Positions 1 to 8,965 of a DNA stretch of 36,697 nt are shown piece after piece. The translations under genes were made by a program, and so were the position numbers. The DNA is from JADGQM01 sp964505935 (GTDB lineage Bacteria > Desulfobacterota > Syntrophobacteria > Syntrophobacterales > Syntrophobacteraceae), in contig CAZDKX010000009.1 of assembly GCA_964505935.1 (NCBI GenBank), positions 1-36,697 on the forward strand, read 5' to 3'. How positions within the stretch are numbered: position 1 is the stretch's first letter; each line of letters begins with the position of its first letter. The notes beneath the pieces were generated by a model, which did no database searches, had not been told where the DNA came from, and saw only the letters and a list, made by a program, of their open reading frames with translations.

Positions 1-28
1 TCTTAGGCCCAGCACGTTTCCTCTACCT

Positions 29-43
29 AGTTTTCAAAGAACA
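29..43 (-). promoter_or_regulatory. boxA-like antitermination element of an rRNA leader
   Basis: The minus strand reads TGTTCTTTGAAAACT, the form of boxA found in leaders and spacers of many bacterial rRNA operons, where NusB/S10 bind the nascent RNA. It lies about 20 bp downstream of the second promoter's expected start. The rRNA genes would begin beyond position 1, so their presence is inferred. Confidence 0.65.
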
Positions 44-65
44 ATTCCCCTCAGCAGGGACTCAA

Positions 66-94
66 ATTCTATCGCGTTGCGTTCTGGCTGTCAA
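66..94 (-). promoter_or_regulatory. Downstream member of a tandem rRNA-type promoter pair
   Basis: On the minus strand TTGACA (89-94) and TAGAAT (66-71) are separated by exactly 17 bp, a near-consensus sigma70 promoter about 72 bp downstream of the first. Transcription would start near position 58-60 and run off the left end of the window. Confidence 0.75.
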
Positions 95-138
95 GGGGTG
101 CTTTTTTCAAGTTCGCGTTCCCCCCTGGCAAGAGCGGC

Positions 139-166
139 ATTGTATGCATTTTCGATCTGCTGTCAA
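139..166 (-). promoter_or_regulatory. Upstream member of a tandem rRNA-type promoter pair
   Basis: Read on the minus strand, TTGACA (161-166) and TACAAT (139-144) are separated by 16 bp, close to the sigma70 consensus. An A-rich run just upstream (about 170-195) resembles an UP element. No minus-strand gene follows within the window, so the promoter fires toward the left edge. With the second promoter and the boxA-like sequence it fits an rRNA operon P1/P2 arrangement; that operon itself is inferred. Confidence 0.7.
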
Positions 167-547
167 CAGCTATTTCACAATTTTTTTCCCACCCTTTCAG
201 GGGCAGGCAAAAGGGCTCCTGACTTGCTCCACATCAGTATCCCGCAGAAAAGGCTCAACTTGCCACCCCCTCTTTACACTCCCGGAAACAGGCCTCGCTG
301 GCGTGACCGGCGGAGACCGGGCTATCCTCCAGCAGGCGCGGGACCCACTCCTTGTACAGCGGCGATTTCCTGGAGCAACGCGCCCCTTCTCATTCGTTGC
401 TCCTTCCCTTGATATTTTCCGCCAGGGCGGTGAAAAATGCGGTATATAGCCAGACCAACCCAGAGGATCCTCCCCCCTTGCCGGGAGCGCTCCCTAAAGG
501 TTAAATGGCTCGTTACGGGCGCTGACATCAAGAGCAACGGAAAGGCG
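167..547. other. Intergenic stretch between the rRNA-type promoters and resB
   Basis: No convincing gene is seen here. The open frames that cross it have no ribosome binding site and no recognisable product. The resB frame is open upstream to 437, but those extra residues look unlike a ResB N-terminus. No clear promoter for resB was identified. Confidence 0.4.
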
Positions 548-1927
548 ATGAAAGGCATGCAGCAGAATAAGGGATTCTTGGCCGGCCTCTACGAGAGTTT
601 CTCGTCCATGCGCTTGACGGTTTTCCTCTTTTTGACGCTGGCACTCTGTTCCATCTTCGGCACGCTCCTGCCCCAGGGAATCTCTCCGGAAGAGTTGCAG
701 AGCCATTATGGCCCCACCCTTTCCTGGTGGATTGAAACCACCGGACTGCATGATCTCTACCGTACGTCATGGTTTCGGTTGATCTTGCTGATGCTCAGCG
801 TCAACCTCATCGTCTGCACCCTGCAGCGCCTGCCCAAGACCTTGAAGATGCTTCAGCATCGGGATGGGCAGATCAGCCCTGAGAGACTCGAAAAGTTCAG
901 CTGTCATACCCGAATCATCACACCGCACCCTTTTGAAACGGCCGAGGCACAGCTGAAGCAAGTCATAACCGAGCAGTTCGCTCCCCTACAACCGCTCACC
1001 GGCACTGACGCCTTTCGCGCCGTTGCCGAAAAGGGTCGCTGGAGCCGATTTATGGTCTACGGCATTCATCTGAGCGTGCTGGTGATTCTGATCGGAGCAC
1101 TCCTGGGTTCGATTCTTGGCTTCAAAGGGTTCATGAACCTATCCGAGGGTGAAACCTCCAACGAGGTCATGCTGGCGAGAGGTATGCAGATGGTCCTGTT
1201 GCCATTTCAAATCCGTTGCGATGACTTCGCCGTCTCTTTCTACGACAACGGCGCACCGGAAGAGTATCGCTCCGATCTGACGATCATCGACAACGGAAAG
1301 GAGGTCCTCAAGCAGGCAATTCGCGTCAATGACCCCCTGACCTATCGCGGCGTGACTTTCTATCAGTCATCCTACGGCACTACCCTGGAGCAGGCGGAGA
1401 TCGAGCTGCAGGATCGTGACAGCGGCATGACTCAGAAGTTGACCCTCCCCTTCCGGGAAGTCACGCGCATCGCCGGTTCTGAGGAAGAAATTCAGATCAT
1501 GCAGTATCAGGAAAACCTCGGCAATTTTGGGCAGGCAGTGGCTGTCGTGCTCTTCAAGGAAGGCCAGGAACCCAAAGGCTCCTGGATTTTGGTTGATATG
1601 CCGGACTTTCACGGCAACCGCATCCAGAACTACCGCATCAAGGTCCTCCGGGTTGAAAAGAGCCAGTACACCGGGCTCCAGGTCAAGGAGGACCCCGGCA
1701 TCTGGTTTGTTTACCTGGGCTTCACCATCATGCTCCTGGGAATCGGCATGACTTTTTACACCAGCCACCGCAAGATCTGGGTCTGGGCTGCTCCAGGCCG
1801 GCCGGGCGAGGCTTCGACAACCCTTCTCCTGGCGGGCCGAGCCAACAAGAATTCGCTTGCCTTTGAAGAGGAATTCAACCGATTATGTGCGCGCCTCGAG
1901 GGACACCTGAACACCAAACGGGAGTGA
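548..1927 (+). CDS. resB: Cytochrome c biogenesis protein ResB
   Basis: ResB works with CcsA/ResC in system II cytochrome c maturation, delivering and ligating haem to apocytochromes on the outer face of the inner membrane. The 459-residue product has the family layout: a first membrane helix following an SSMRLTVF-type start, a second helix ending NLIVCTLQRLP, a third starting VYGIHLSVLVILIGALLGS, a large soluble domain (GEGET-type region, YRGVTFYQSSYG), and a final helix (WFVYLGFTIMLLG) before a basic tail. The frame is open upstream to 437, but ATG 548 (or ATG 557) gives a normal-length protein. The ccsA gene follows 13 bp downstream, the usual pair. Confidence 0.93.
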   Translation: MKGMQQNKGFLAGLYESFSSMRLTVFLFLTLALCSIFGTLLPQGISPEELQSHYGPTLSWWIETTGLHDLYRTSWFRLILLMLSVNLIVCTLQRLPKTLKMLQHRDGQISPERLEKFSCHTRIITPHPFETAEAQLKQVITEQFAPLQPLTGTDAFRAVAEKGRWSRFMVYGIHLSVLVILIGALLGSILGFKGFMNLSEGETSNEVMLARGMQMVLLPFQIRCDDFAVSFYDNGAPEEYRSDLTIIDNGKEVLKQAIRVNDPLTYRGVTFYQSSYGTTLEQAEIELQDRDSGMTQKLTLPFREVTRIAGSEEEIQIMQYQENLGNFGQAVAVVLFKEGQEPKGSWILVDMPDFHGNRIQNYRIKVLRVEKSQYTGLQVKEDPGIWFVYLGFTIMLLGIGMTFYTSHRKIWVWAAPGRPGEASTTLLLAGRANKNSLAFEEEFNRLCARLEGHLNTKRE

Positions 1928-1940
1928 GGAAACATCTTAC

Positions 1941-2789
1941 ATGGACAGCTCATTTTTGCTGGGCATAACGACTTTTGCCTATCTGTTGTGTACCCTGCTG
2001 TACCTCTCGGGAGTGCTCTTCCGTTATCGCCCCCTGCTGGTCTCCGGGAGTGCTGTGGCCGGCCTTACTCTGCTTCTCCAGACCGCCGGCATCCTGCTCA
2101 GGTGGCGCGAGTCCTACCAGTTGGGTTATGGCCACGCCCCTCTTTCCAATCTCTATGAATCCCTGGTTTTTGCCGCTTGGAGCATCATCCTGATCTATCT
2201 TCTTCTTGAGTTGCGAACCAAGCAGCGGGTACTGGGAGTCTTCCCGGCCTTGTTTGCCTTTCTGGCCATGGCCTACGCTTCCTTCTCGCCGCAGGTGGAC
2301 TCGAAGATCCTCCCCCTTATTCCGGCCCTCAAGAGCAACTGGCTGATCGCCCATGTGGTAACCTGCTTTCTCGGCTATGCCGCTTTCGCGGTCTCTTGCG
2401 GCATCAGTACGCTCTACCTCGCACGCAAAACGGCCAGCACCAATCCTCATCCCAAAGGGATTTTCACGCTGCTTCCGGCACCACGACAGCTAGAGGAATT
2501 CAACTACCAGATGATTGTTTTTGGCTTCCTCTGGCTTTCCCTGGGCATCATCACCGGTTCCGTCTGGGCCAATTCCGCCTGGGGGACCTACTGGAGCTGG
2601 GACCCCAAGGAAACCTGGTCGCTGATCACCTGGCTGGTCTATGCCGCGCTCCTCCATGCGCGATCGATGCAGGGCTGGCGCGGCAATCGCGTGGCGTGGC
2701 TGTCGATTGCCGGTTTCGGATGTGTGCTCTTCACCTATTTTGGGGTCAATTTTCTGCTGAGCGGCCTGCACAGCTACGCTACCAAGTAG
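1941..2789 (+). CDS. ccsA: Cytochrome c biogenesis protein CcsA/ResC (haem handling)
   Basis: This polytopic membrane protein carries haem across the membrane and joins it to apocytochrome c together with ResB. The 282-residue product has about eight hydrophobic helices and, near residues 213-227, the tryptophan-rich haem-handling motif WGTYWSWDPKETW with conserved histidines nearby (HVVT, LLHAR). Length and motif match the CcsA/ResC family (some databases call this family CcsB). It starts with ATG after GTGAGGA at a good distance and lies 13 bp behind resB, so the two are very likely cotranscribed. The window encodes a multihaem cytochrome that would need this machinery. Confidence 0.93.
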   Translation: MDSSFLLGITTFAYLLCTLLYLSGVLFRYRPLLVSGSAVAGLTLLLQTAGILLRWRESYQLGYGHAPLSNLYESLVFAAWSIILIYLLLELRTKQRVLGVFPALFAFLAMAYASFSPQVDSKILPLIPALKSNWLIAHVVTCFLGYAAFAVSCGISTLYLARKTASTNPHPKGIFTLLPAPRQLEEFNYQMIVFGFLWLSLGIITGSVWANSAWGTYWSWDPKETWSLITWLVYAALLHARSMQGWRGNRVAWLSIAGFGCVLFTYFGVNFLLSGLHSYATK

Positions 2790-2913
2790 AGGAAGTGAGG
2801 GGTGAGGCGTGAGAGGTGAGGCGAAGGCCAGCAGCGCAGCGGTAAACGTTGAGCATCGATTGCATCAATATTTTAATATAACATCACAGAATAAAGTGAC
2901 CATAACCCCCGAA

Positions 2914-2983
2914 CGTCATTCCCGCATGCTTTCGGCGGAAATCCAGCAATAAGATCTGGATGCCCGCCTTCGCGGGCATGACG
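2914..2983. repeat. REP-like palindromic intergenic repeat
   Basis: The unit begins CGTCATTCCCGC and ends GCGGGCATGACG, near-perfect inverted arms around an inner pair (GGAAATCCAG / ATCTGGATGCC). It would fold into a cruciform or strong RNA hairpin. The same vocabulary of arms recurs inside the element at 33688-33853, so this is a dispersed family. It separates ccsA from tatB. Confidence 0.7.
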
Positions 2984-3029
2984 GGCGATTACTGTACACT
3001 TTTATGTTGAGTTGCAATAAGGCAAAGAG

Positions 3030-3413
3030 ATGTTTGACATAGGCTTCGATGAATTTCTCTTGATCATTGTAGTAGCGCTGTTTGTCTATGGCCCGGACAA
3101 GCTTCCCGATCTGGCCAGGGCCCTGGGGCGTGGCTATGCCGAATTCCGAAGAGCTACCAATGAGCTCAAGCAAACCTTTGAGCAGGACGATACGGTAAAG
3201 GAAATCAAGCAGGAGTTCCACAAGGCCCAGCACGAAGTGCTCTACGGCAGGCCCCCTTCAGAACCCGCCGCATCGCCACCTCCTTCGACGGAGGAGGTCA
3301 ACAAAGCGGCTGAGGCTGCGTCTGAACCCTCTCTCGAGGAAAGCGACACCGAGGCCAAAACCGCTGAACCCACTGCGGAAGCTGAAGTCATCACGGGGCC
3401 CAAGCCGTCCTGA
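3030..3413 (+). CDS. tatB: Sec-independent translocase protein TatB/TatA-type
   Basis: A single-span component of the twin-arginine translocase, which exports folded, often cofactor-bearing proteins. The 127-residue product starts MFDIGFDEFLLIIVVALFVY, a short N-terminal membrane helix, then the hinge GPDKLP and an amphipathic helix (DLARALGRGYAEFRRATNEL), then an acidic, proline/alanine-rich tail. The MFDIG start and GP-x-x-LP hinge are more like TatB than TatA; some genomes of this group annotate it simply as TatA/B/E. tatC follows 37 bp downstream, so a tatBC unit is likely. Confidence 0.88.
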   Translation: MFDIGFDEFLLIIVVALFVYGPDKLPDLARALGRGYAEFRRATNELKQTFEQDDTVKEIKQEFHKAQHEVLYGRPPSEPAASPPPSTEEVNKAAEAASEPSLEESDTEAKTAEPTAEAEVITGPKPS

Positions 3414-3450
3414 TCTTTCCCAACGCATCGAAATAGAAAGAGTCCGGGCC

Positions 3451-4272
3451 ATGCCAGAAGAAAAAATGCCTTTCACCGAACACCTCAAGGAACTCCGCAA
3501 GAGGTTCATCATCTGTGCTATCGCGATTGGGGTTGGCTTTCTCGTCAGCTACGGCTTTGCCGACTCCATCTTTGAGATACTCTGTCGGCCCTGGCTCGAA
3601 GCCCTTCCCAAAGGACAGCAGATCAAACTCATCGCCACGGCCCCGCATGAGGCCTTTTTCACTTACCTGAAGGTCGCGTTTCTCACCGGCATGCTGCTGG
3701 CGGTACCGGTCATTCTCTATCAGCTCTGGTGCTTCATCGCCCCGGGCTTGTACGAGCAAGAACGGCGGGCAATCCTGCCGGTGGTTTTCTTCTCGAGCTT
3801 TTTCTTCATCGGTGGCGCTCTTTTTGGTTATTTTTGCGTTTTCCCCTATGGCTTTCAATTTTTTGCCTCCTTCGCCACCGATTACATTACCCCCATGATC
3901 ACCACCCGCGAATTTCTGACCTTCACCACCCGGATGCTGATCGGCTTCGGGGTCGTCTTCGAACTGCCCATTTTCGCCTATTTCCTGGGCAGGCTCGGGC
4001 TGCTTACGGCCGACCGCATGCGGCGCATGCGCAAGGGTGCCATCGTTGCCATTTTCATCATTGCCGCGGCCATCACCCCCAGCCCCGATGTCTTCTCCCA
4101 GTTGATGATGGCCGGCCCGCTCCTGATCCTCTATGAAGCCAGCGTCTGGATCGTCCATTTCTGCGGGAAGAAGGAAAAGGAAGAGGTGAAAGAAGAAGTT
4201 GACCAGGGGACGCCCGCCGCTGCCGCCCAAGACGGCTCGGCAACACCGGAAAAGAAAGGCACACCGACTTGA
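3451..4272 (+). CDS. tatC: Sec-independent protein translocase TatC
   Basis: TatC recognises the twin-arginine signal peptide and forms the receptor complex with TatB. The 273-residue product starts with the conserved MPFTEHLKELRKR block and has six hydrophobic helices, including the APHEAFFTYLKVAF and FVFPYGFQFF-like family segments and a conserved ITPSPDVFSQ region. A charged Ala/Lys/Glu-rich tail of about 35 residues extends beyond the last helix and is longer than in the Escherichia coli protein. Its TGA stop overlaps the TTG start of the next gene, suggesting translational coupling. Confidence 0.95.
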   Translation: MPEEKMPFTEHLKELRKRFIICAIAIGVGFLVSYGFADSIFEILCRPWLEALPKGQQIKLIATAPHEAFFTYLKVAFLTGMLLAVPVILYQLWCFIAPGLYEQERRAILPVVFFSSFFFIGGALFGYFCVFPYGFQFFASFATDYITPMITTREFLTFTTRMLIGFGVVFELPIFAYFLGRLGLLTADRMRRMRKGAIVAIFIIAAAITPSPDVFSQLMMAGPLLILYEASVWIVHFCGKKEKEEVKEEVDQGTPAAAAQDGSATPEKKGTPT

Positions 4273-4931
4273 GTGAAGCCAACCTGCTGATCGTCGCCAC
4301 GAGGAATCGTGGAAAGTCTAAGGAAATCCGCGAGTTTCTCCAGGACTTTCCTGTCGAAATCAAGGATTTGAACGATTTTGGGCCCATCCCGGAAGCCATC
4401 GAGGACGGGGAGACCTTCGAGGAAAATGCCTACAAGAAGGCCAGCTTCACCGCCAAGGTGCTCGGCTTTCCAGCCCTGGCCGACGATTCCGGTCTGGAGG
4501 TGGAAGCCTTGGGAGGAGCTCCCGGAGTTCATTCCGCCCGTTATGCCGGCCCTGAGGCCGACGATGCCGAGAACAACCGTAAGCTGCTCGCCGCGCTGGC
4601 GGGAAATCCCAACCGTAAGGCGCGGTTCTGCTGTGTCCTGTCCCTGGCCGTGCCCTCCGGGCCGGCCCTCACCTACGAAGCCACCTGTGAGGGAGTGATC
4701 GGAGAAGCCCCCCGCGGCGAACATGGTTTCGGCTACGACCCGCTCTTTTACTACCCGCCCCTCGCCAAGACCTTCGCCGAGCTGACCACCGGGGAAAAGT
4801 CGCAGGTAAGCCATCGCGGCAAGGCCCTGAGTGAACTCAGGGACGAATTCGACAAAGTACTTCAATGGCTGCAGCGAAGGTTTGAAGAAGAGCGCGTCCT
4901 CCGTGGCGACTACGACATCTGCCAGCACTGA
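4269..4931 (+). CDS. rdgB: XTP/dITP pyrophosphatase (RdgB/HAM1 family)
   Basis: This enzyme hydrolyses dITP, XTP and related non-canonical purine nucleoside triphosphates to the monophosphate and pyrophosphate, keeping them out of DNA and RNA. The 220-residue product shows the family landmarks: substrate-binding start VATRNRGKSKEI, the catalytic/metal region ADDSGLEVEALGG followed by GVHSARYAG, the GFGYDPLFY block, and the C-terminal SHRGKAL motif. The predicted start is TTG at 4269, overlapping the tatC stop by 3 nt, with GAAAGG nine bases upstream. Confidence 0.94.
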   Translation: MSEANLLIVATRNRGKSKEIREFLQDFPVEIKDLNDFGPIPEAIEDGETFEENAYKKASFTAKVLGFPALADDSGLEVEALGGAPGVHSARYAGPEADDAENNRKLLAALAGNPNRKARFCCVLSLAVPSGPALTYEATCEGVIGEAPRGEHGFGYDPLFYYPPLAKTFAELTTGEKSQVSHRGKALSELRDEFDKVLQWLQRRFEEERVLRGDYDICQH

Positions 4932-5285
4932 GGACAGCTCCCCGGAAGAGGGCACCTGCTCAATTCATGACAAGGATGGATTTGCCTGTGGCCTTACTGG
5001 GCAATTTCGCGTCTCGAATTGCCTTTCCAAGGCGAGAGAATAAGCCTTTCTGAGCCATTTGAGCCTCCATTCCGTCAACTTATACTCGGGAAGGTTTGAA
5101 AGCTTCGTTTTCATGCGGAGCCGTTAAGGACGCGGAGACTTATCTCAAAGGTATTGCTCCGCGATCTCCGCGCTTCCCCGTCAATGGAAAAGGCAGACTT
5201 CTCAAGCTGAACAAGGACGCTCTTACCGGAAACCAGGCTGTTGTAAAGCTCATCGAGAGAGGAGATTATCCGGAATACGGGGAAT
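4932..5285. other. Intergenic region, no assignable gene
   Basis: This stretch lies between rdgB and the convergent sulP pseudogene. A plus-strand frame around 5160-5310 translates to plausible-looking sequence (LNKDALTGNQAVVKLIERGD) but has no ribosome binding site, conserved start or recognised family, and it runs into the sulP remnant. It may be a decayed gene end. Nothing else is visible. Confidence 0.3.
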
Positions 5286-7530
5286 TCATCCCAGCAGGCT
5301 CATTTCCTGGTTGGCGCGGCGCAAGTTCCCGATGGCCATGCGCGACAGATTCACGAGTATTTTGCCATAAAGGCGCTGATGTTGTTCCTCCAGGCTGCGG
5401 AGATTCTCACATGAGAGACTGAGGAACGCCACGTCTTCATTTGCCACCACATCCGCCGAGCGAGGCGCACCATCAAGAAGCGCCATTTCCCCGAACACAC
5501 AGCCAGTCGCAGGGTCAGGCAGCGCCGGTAACCGTAGGGCGTCTGCAGTCTGACATTAACCGTCACCGAACCTTTCATGAGGATGAACAAACCCTGCCCC
5601 AACTCGCCTTCCCGGATGATACAAGAACCTTGCCGGTAGGTGCCTTGCTCCAGTCTTCTCCTGAACTCCCCGAGCTCATCCAGGGTGAAGCCCCTAACAA
5701 TGTCCATCTGTTCCGAAACCGGCTCAGGGCCGCTATCCCGTGCGCCGCGAGCTTCCCCCAGAAGCAGATCCTCGGCGCACTCCAGAGCCGCGTCCGTGTC
5801 GGGGAAAAAACCGTCGCTTTCGGTTACGCCCAAGGGCTTCGGCCAGTTCCTCAAGAAATGCTCTTCCGCCAGATAGCTCATGAAGACATTCTTCCCGTGC
5901 CGGCAGGCCTGTTCCTTGATACCCATGAGGATCTTGAGACCGGTGCTGTCGATTTCACTGATCTGCTTCAGCTCGATGATGCAGAAATCGGCTTTTGTCA
6001 GAACCATTTCCACCTTTCGCGCGAAGATTTCGGCGGAGGCAAAAAACAACGCGCCCTGGAGCTCCAGCACCACCACCCGGTTCGCCTCCTCATCGAGGAT
6101 CCCCTGTTCCAGGGAGCTCCTCGACTTCCTTGAATGGCGGGCACTTCCGGTATATTCCGTTCTAATGACAGATTGCCCCATTTTGGTGACGAAAAGAAGC
6201 GAGGCAAGGACCGTCCCCAAAGCTGCCGCAGCAGCCACGTTGACCACCACGACCATGAAGGCAACCGTCAGGGTGACGAGGAGGTCGTTCAGAACATTTC
6301 TGGGTGTGCTTCTCGGGTTTCGCAGCATTCGCAACCGCAGCGACCCACCATCGAAGAGGCTGCTCGCAATGGCAATCATAACGCCGGCAACGCCTGCCAT
6401 GGGGAGCTTCTGCAGCAGAGGGGTCAGCGAGCCGACGACAAGGAACAGCAGGAGGCTGCACATCATCCCCGACCACCTGGTCCTGCCGCCGGCTTTGATG
6501 TTGGCCACTGTGCGCACCATGGAACCGGAAGCTGCCGGAGCGCCGAACCAGGAACAAACCATATTCCCAACCCCTTGGCCGACAAGTTCTCGATCACCGG
6601 CATGCCTCTCACCGGTCAAGTCATCGGCGACCCTGGAGCTGAGGAGGGATTCCAGGGAACCGAGCAACCCCAGGAGGCATCCCGAAAGGATGATCTGAGG
6701 AAGCAGGCTCCATACCCGAGGATCACCCAGGAAAGACTGAAGGACAAAGAGTCTATCCGGCAGGGGCCACTCAAAGTGAACCGACCCCACAAACGCGATG
6801 GGCAGGGAGGATCCCTTTATCCCCTGGAAGGCATAGCAGAGCACCGTTCCTGCCGTCATCCCAACGAAGGGTGCCGGTAGCCCTCTGACATATCGTCTCA
6901 GCAGCACAATGCTAATCAGGGTCGCCAGACCGACGATCACCGCAGAAGGCTGGATCGTGGTCGGCTGACTGATGATTTCGCGGTACCCGATTCCCTCCCC
7001 AACCCCTAGCAGCGGACGGATCTGACTCAGCACCACCAGCAGCCCAATGCCCAGTTCATCAACCCGCTAATGACCGGGTACGGAACGTAATTCACGAACT
7101 TCCCCAGGCTCAGGACGCCCAGAAGAACCTGAAACAGTCCTCCAACGAAAACGCAAAGAGCGGTCATGCTGACAATGAAGAGGCATCGGGATTCGGGGGA
7201 AACAGGCAGCGAAGGATCGGCGGCCAATCCCGCGGCAACCGTGGCCGGAATGAGAGTCATGAGCGCTCCCGGACCGGTGATCTGAGCAGGGGGCCCGCCC
7301 AGCCAGGCAGCAAAAGACCCGGCGAGCAATGCCGAGGAGACGCCCAGAAGGGCCGCCTGTGGGGCAAATTCCTTTCCCAGCGGGGCAAAGGCGAGGATCC
7401 CATAGCCGATGGACGTGGGCAGGGTGATCAGCGCGGCACAGAGCGCTCCCGCCTAGTCTCCCCGAATATTGGAAAACCCTTTCCAGGAGCCCCGTGCCGC
7501 GAGCAGCGCCAGGGAACCGTTCACAGCCAT
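5286..7530 (-). pseudogene. Decayed SulP anion transporter with STAS and cyclic-nucleotide-binding domains
   Basis: Pieced across frames, this encodes a SulP/SLC26-type transporter followed by a STAS domain (around the LELQGALFFASAEIF and SEIDSTGLKILMGI segments) and a C-terminal cNMP-binding domain (REGELGQGLFILMKGSVTV ... FGEMALLDGAPRSADVVA). Three lesions break it. An in-frame TAG at 7453-7455 replaces a residue in the RGDxAGAL segment of the N-terminus, where relatives have Leu. A frameshift at about 7047-7056 lies between PYPVISGLMN and GIGLLVVLSQIRP. A second frameshift at about 5500-5512 lies between RRCLTL and VFGEMALLDG. Both frameshifts are consistent with loss of one base. The likely original start is ATG 7530. 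Neighbouring DNA (IS remnant, RND fragment) is also degraded, supporting true decay, but sequencing error is possible. Confidence 0.85.
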
Positions 7531-7593
7531 ACGAAGTGAACCGATGGGCTTTGTTTGGAAGAATCCCACGAGAGCGCCTTCCGAGCCAGGAAA

Positions 7594-7821
7594 TCAACAG
7601 GCATTCTTGACTGCCTGACTTACCGAATCCGGGCCGACACGCTTTTGGAGGGCAGAGCGGCTTTCCCTCATACAAAGCTTGACGCCAGCCAATAGTCCGC
7701 ACAAACCGATAAGAAACCAGCTGCTGATATAGATGCCCGCAAAAAACAGGAGCGGTCCAATAACCATCAAAATGAGATCACTAACCAAAGTTTCGCACAT
7801 GAGTTTATAGTTTTGCGGCAT
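7594..7821 (-). CDS. Small putative membrane protein
   Basis: This is a 75-residue ORF with two hydrophobic stretches (about residues 15-32 and 34-48, LILMVIGPLLFFAGIYISSW then FLIGLCGLLAGVKLC) and a charged tail. No family is recognised. It has no strong Shine-Dalgarno; an alternative ATG lies at 7800. It sits just upstream of the sulP pseudogene on the same strand, so it could be a leader gene of that unit or another remnant. Confidence 0.4.
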   Translation of the reverse strand: MPQNYKLMCETLVSDLILMVIGPLLFFAGIYISSWFLIGLCGLLAGVKLCMRESRSALQKRVGPDSVSQAVKNAC

Positions 7822-7980
7822 ATGGCATTATCAATGAGATCGATCATATAGAGAAGGTTTTCGGTTTCAGAGGTTTCCTGAAATAGGAGACTTGACATCA
7901 TGAAAACTGAAGTTTCGCACACAATTTTGTGGTGTTCCGATCTGACAATCTACTGAAAATAATGGGATTTTTATAGAAAA

Positions 7981-8042
7981 GCAGCTCCAAATTCAGTATG
8001 GTTGATTTGCCAAATCACCGAAAAAACTAAAAAAGGAGCTGC
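7981..8042 (+). promoter_or_regulatory. Fold-back leader that could hide the transposase ribosome binding site
   Basis: GCAGCTCC at 7981-7988 is the exact reverse complement of GGAGCTGC at 8035-8042. The second arm contains most of the Shine-Dalgarno (AAAGGAGCT) of the ATG at 8044. A transcript entering from upstream would fold this 8-bp stem and block translation, the logic known from IS10 and IS50, where read-in transcription is kept from making transposase. Confidence 0.5.
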
Positions 8043-8043
8043 C

Positions 8044-8658
8044 ATGCAAAAGAATATCCCATTATCACTCTCCATCCAACGAGAAATTGAAAAGCACCGG
8101 CTGAATATGGAATCGGAAATCGATAAGTCCATGCATCAACTAGGATTTCGAACCCTTTTGAACCAGTCCGGCATCCGGAAGGAAAAGGGCTATGCTCCGA
8201 TCAGCTTGCTGTTCGTCCTGATGCTGCTGCCGTTCCTCAAGCAGGGCGTCAGGGCTTTGTGGGTAAACCAGTATTGTAGTCGGTTTCTCAATGCTCAAAA
8301 GGACACCATATTAATGGAACTGGTGAGCTATCACCATGACCACAAAACCAACCGGTCACAACTGGGCTGTCAGATGCTACAGCTCGGTGCCTCCGTATCC
8401 GAAGGGGCGGCCCAGATCACAGCCAGCGGGCAGGCGGTCATGCGCTTTCTGCCACCCGGCACGAACCCGCCGATTATCATCCGCTACAACTCCTCGACGG
8501 TGCTAATTCTCCAGTACAGTCTTGCCAACAAGAAGTTCTCGGAGCAGGAACCGCAGGATTCGGCCTTCAATCAGGTCCGGGCCGGCCTGATGAACGTGCG
8601 ATGGGCTTCCTTGCCTTATCCCTACGGAGGGACGCGGCCCGAAACGGAGTGCACATGA
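8044..8658 (+). pseudogene. Chimaeric remnant: transposase N-terminus fused in frame to an RND efflux-pump fragment
   Basis: Residues 1 to about 88 look like the N-terminal part of an IS4-type DDE transposase (MHQLGFRTLLNQSGIRKEKG, then PISLLFVLMLLPFLKQG and a segment ending FLNAQKDT). The rest of the transposase, including all catalytic residues, is absent. After about 25 unassigned residues the same frame continues as a piece of an AcrB/MexB-type RND transporter: GASVSEGAAQITASGQAVMR, then LPPGTNPPIIIRYNSST and LMNVRWASLPYPYGGT, the periplasmic porter region of such pumps. The ATG at 8044 has a good ribosome site. Neither part can be functional as it stands; this is probably a scar of an insertion and deletion. 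Confidence 0.75.
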
Positions 8659-8758
8659 GGGGCGGGGTCTGCCCTGAGGCTCCGGCCCGGCTCAAATGAT
8701 GGATTTCCTTGGCACCTGGTAGATCGCTTCCAGATTTCAGTCTCATCTCGACCGCCAG

Positions 8759-8835
8759 TGCCATCTCAACCGAGGGGAGAGATCTTCCCAGGCGTGCTCA
8801 GACTTCGAGATTTCTCGCTCCGCTCGAAATTACAC
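8759..8835. repeat. Palindromic dispersed repeat
   Basis: One arm reads GTGCCATCTCAACCGA with AGAGATCT and the other reads CGAGATTTCTCGC ... CGAAATTACAC; the arms are imperfect inverted copies. A second, single-arm copy (GTCATCTCGACCGAAGG) lies at 26159-26190. The rest of the 8659-8965 gap shows nothing assignable. Confidence 0.55.
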
Positions 8836-8965
8836 TATTGTAACGTTACTCAGGAATCGACCTACCGGCAATCAGTGTCATGAAGTCTTCCTGCTCCGAG
8901 GTCCTTTTCCTGCCCCACAAAGCGACAGCCCCCGACGCCGGAAGAATGAACTTCCTGCTCCGTCC

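Noticed and set aside
322..558. Short minus-strand gene opposite the resB start
   Set aside because: No ribosome binding site, no hydrophobic or domain features, and it overlaps the resB N-terminus.
2914..2983. CRISPR-like repeat
   Set aside because: A single palindromic unit without spacers or tandem copies; it fits a REP-type dispersed repeat.
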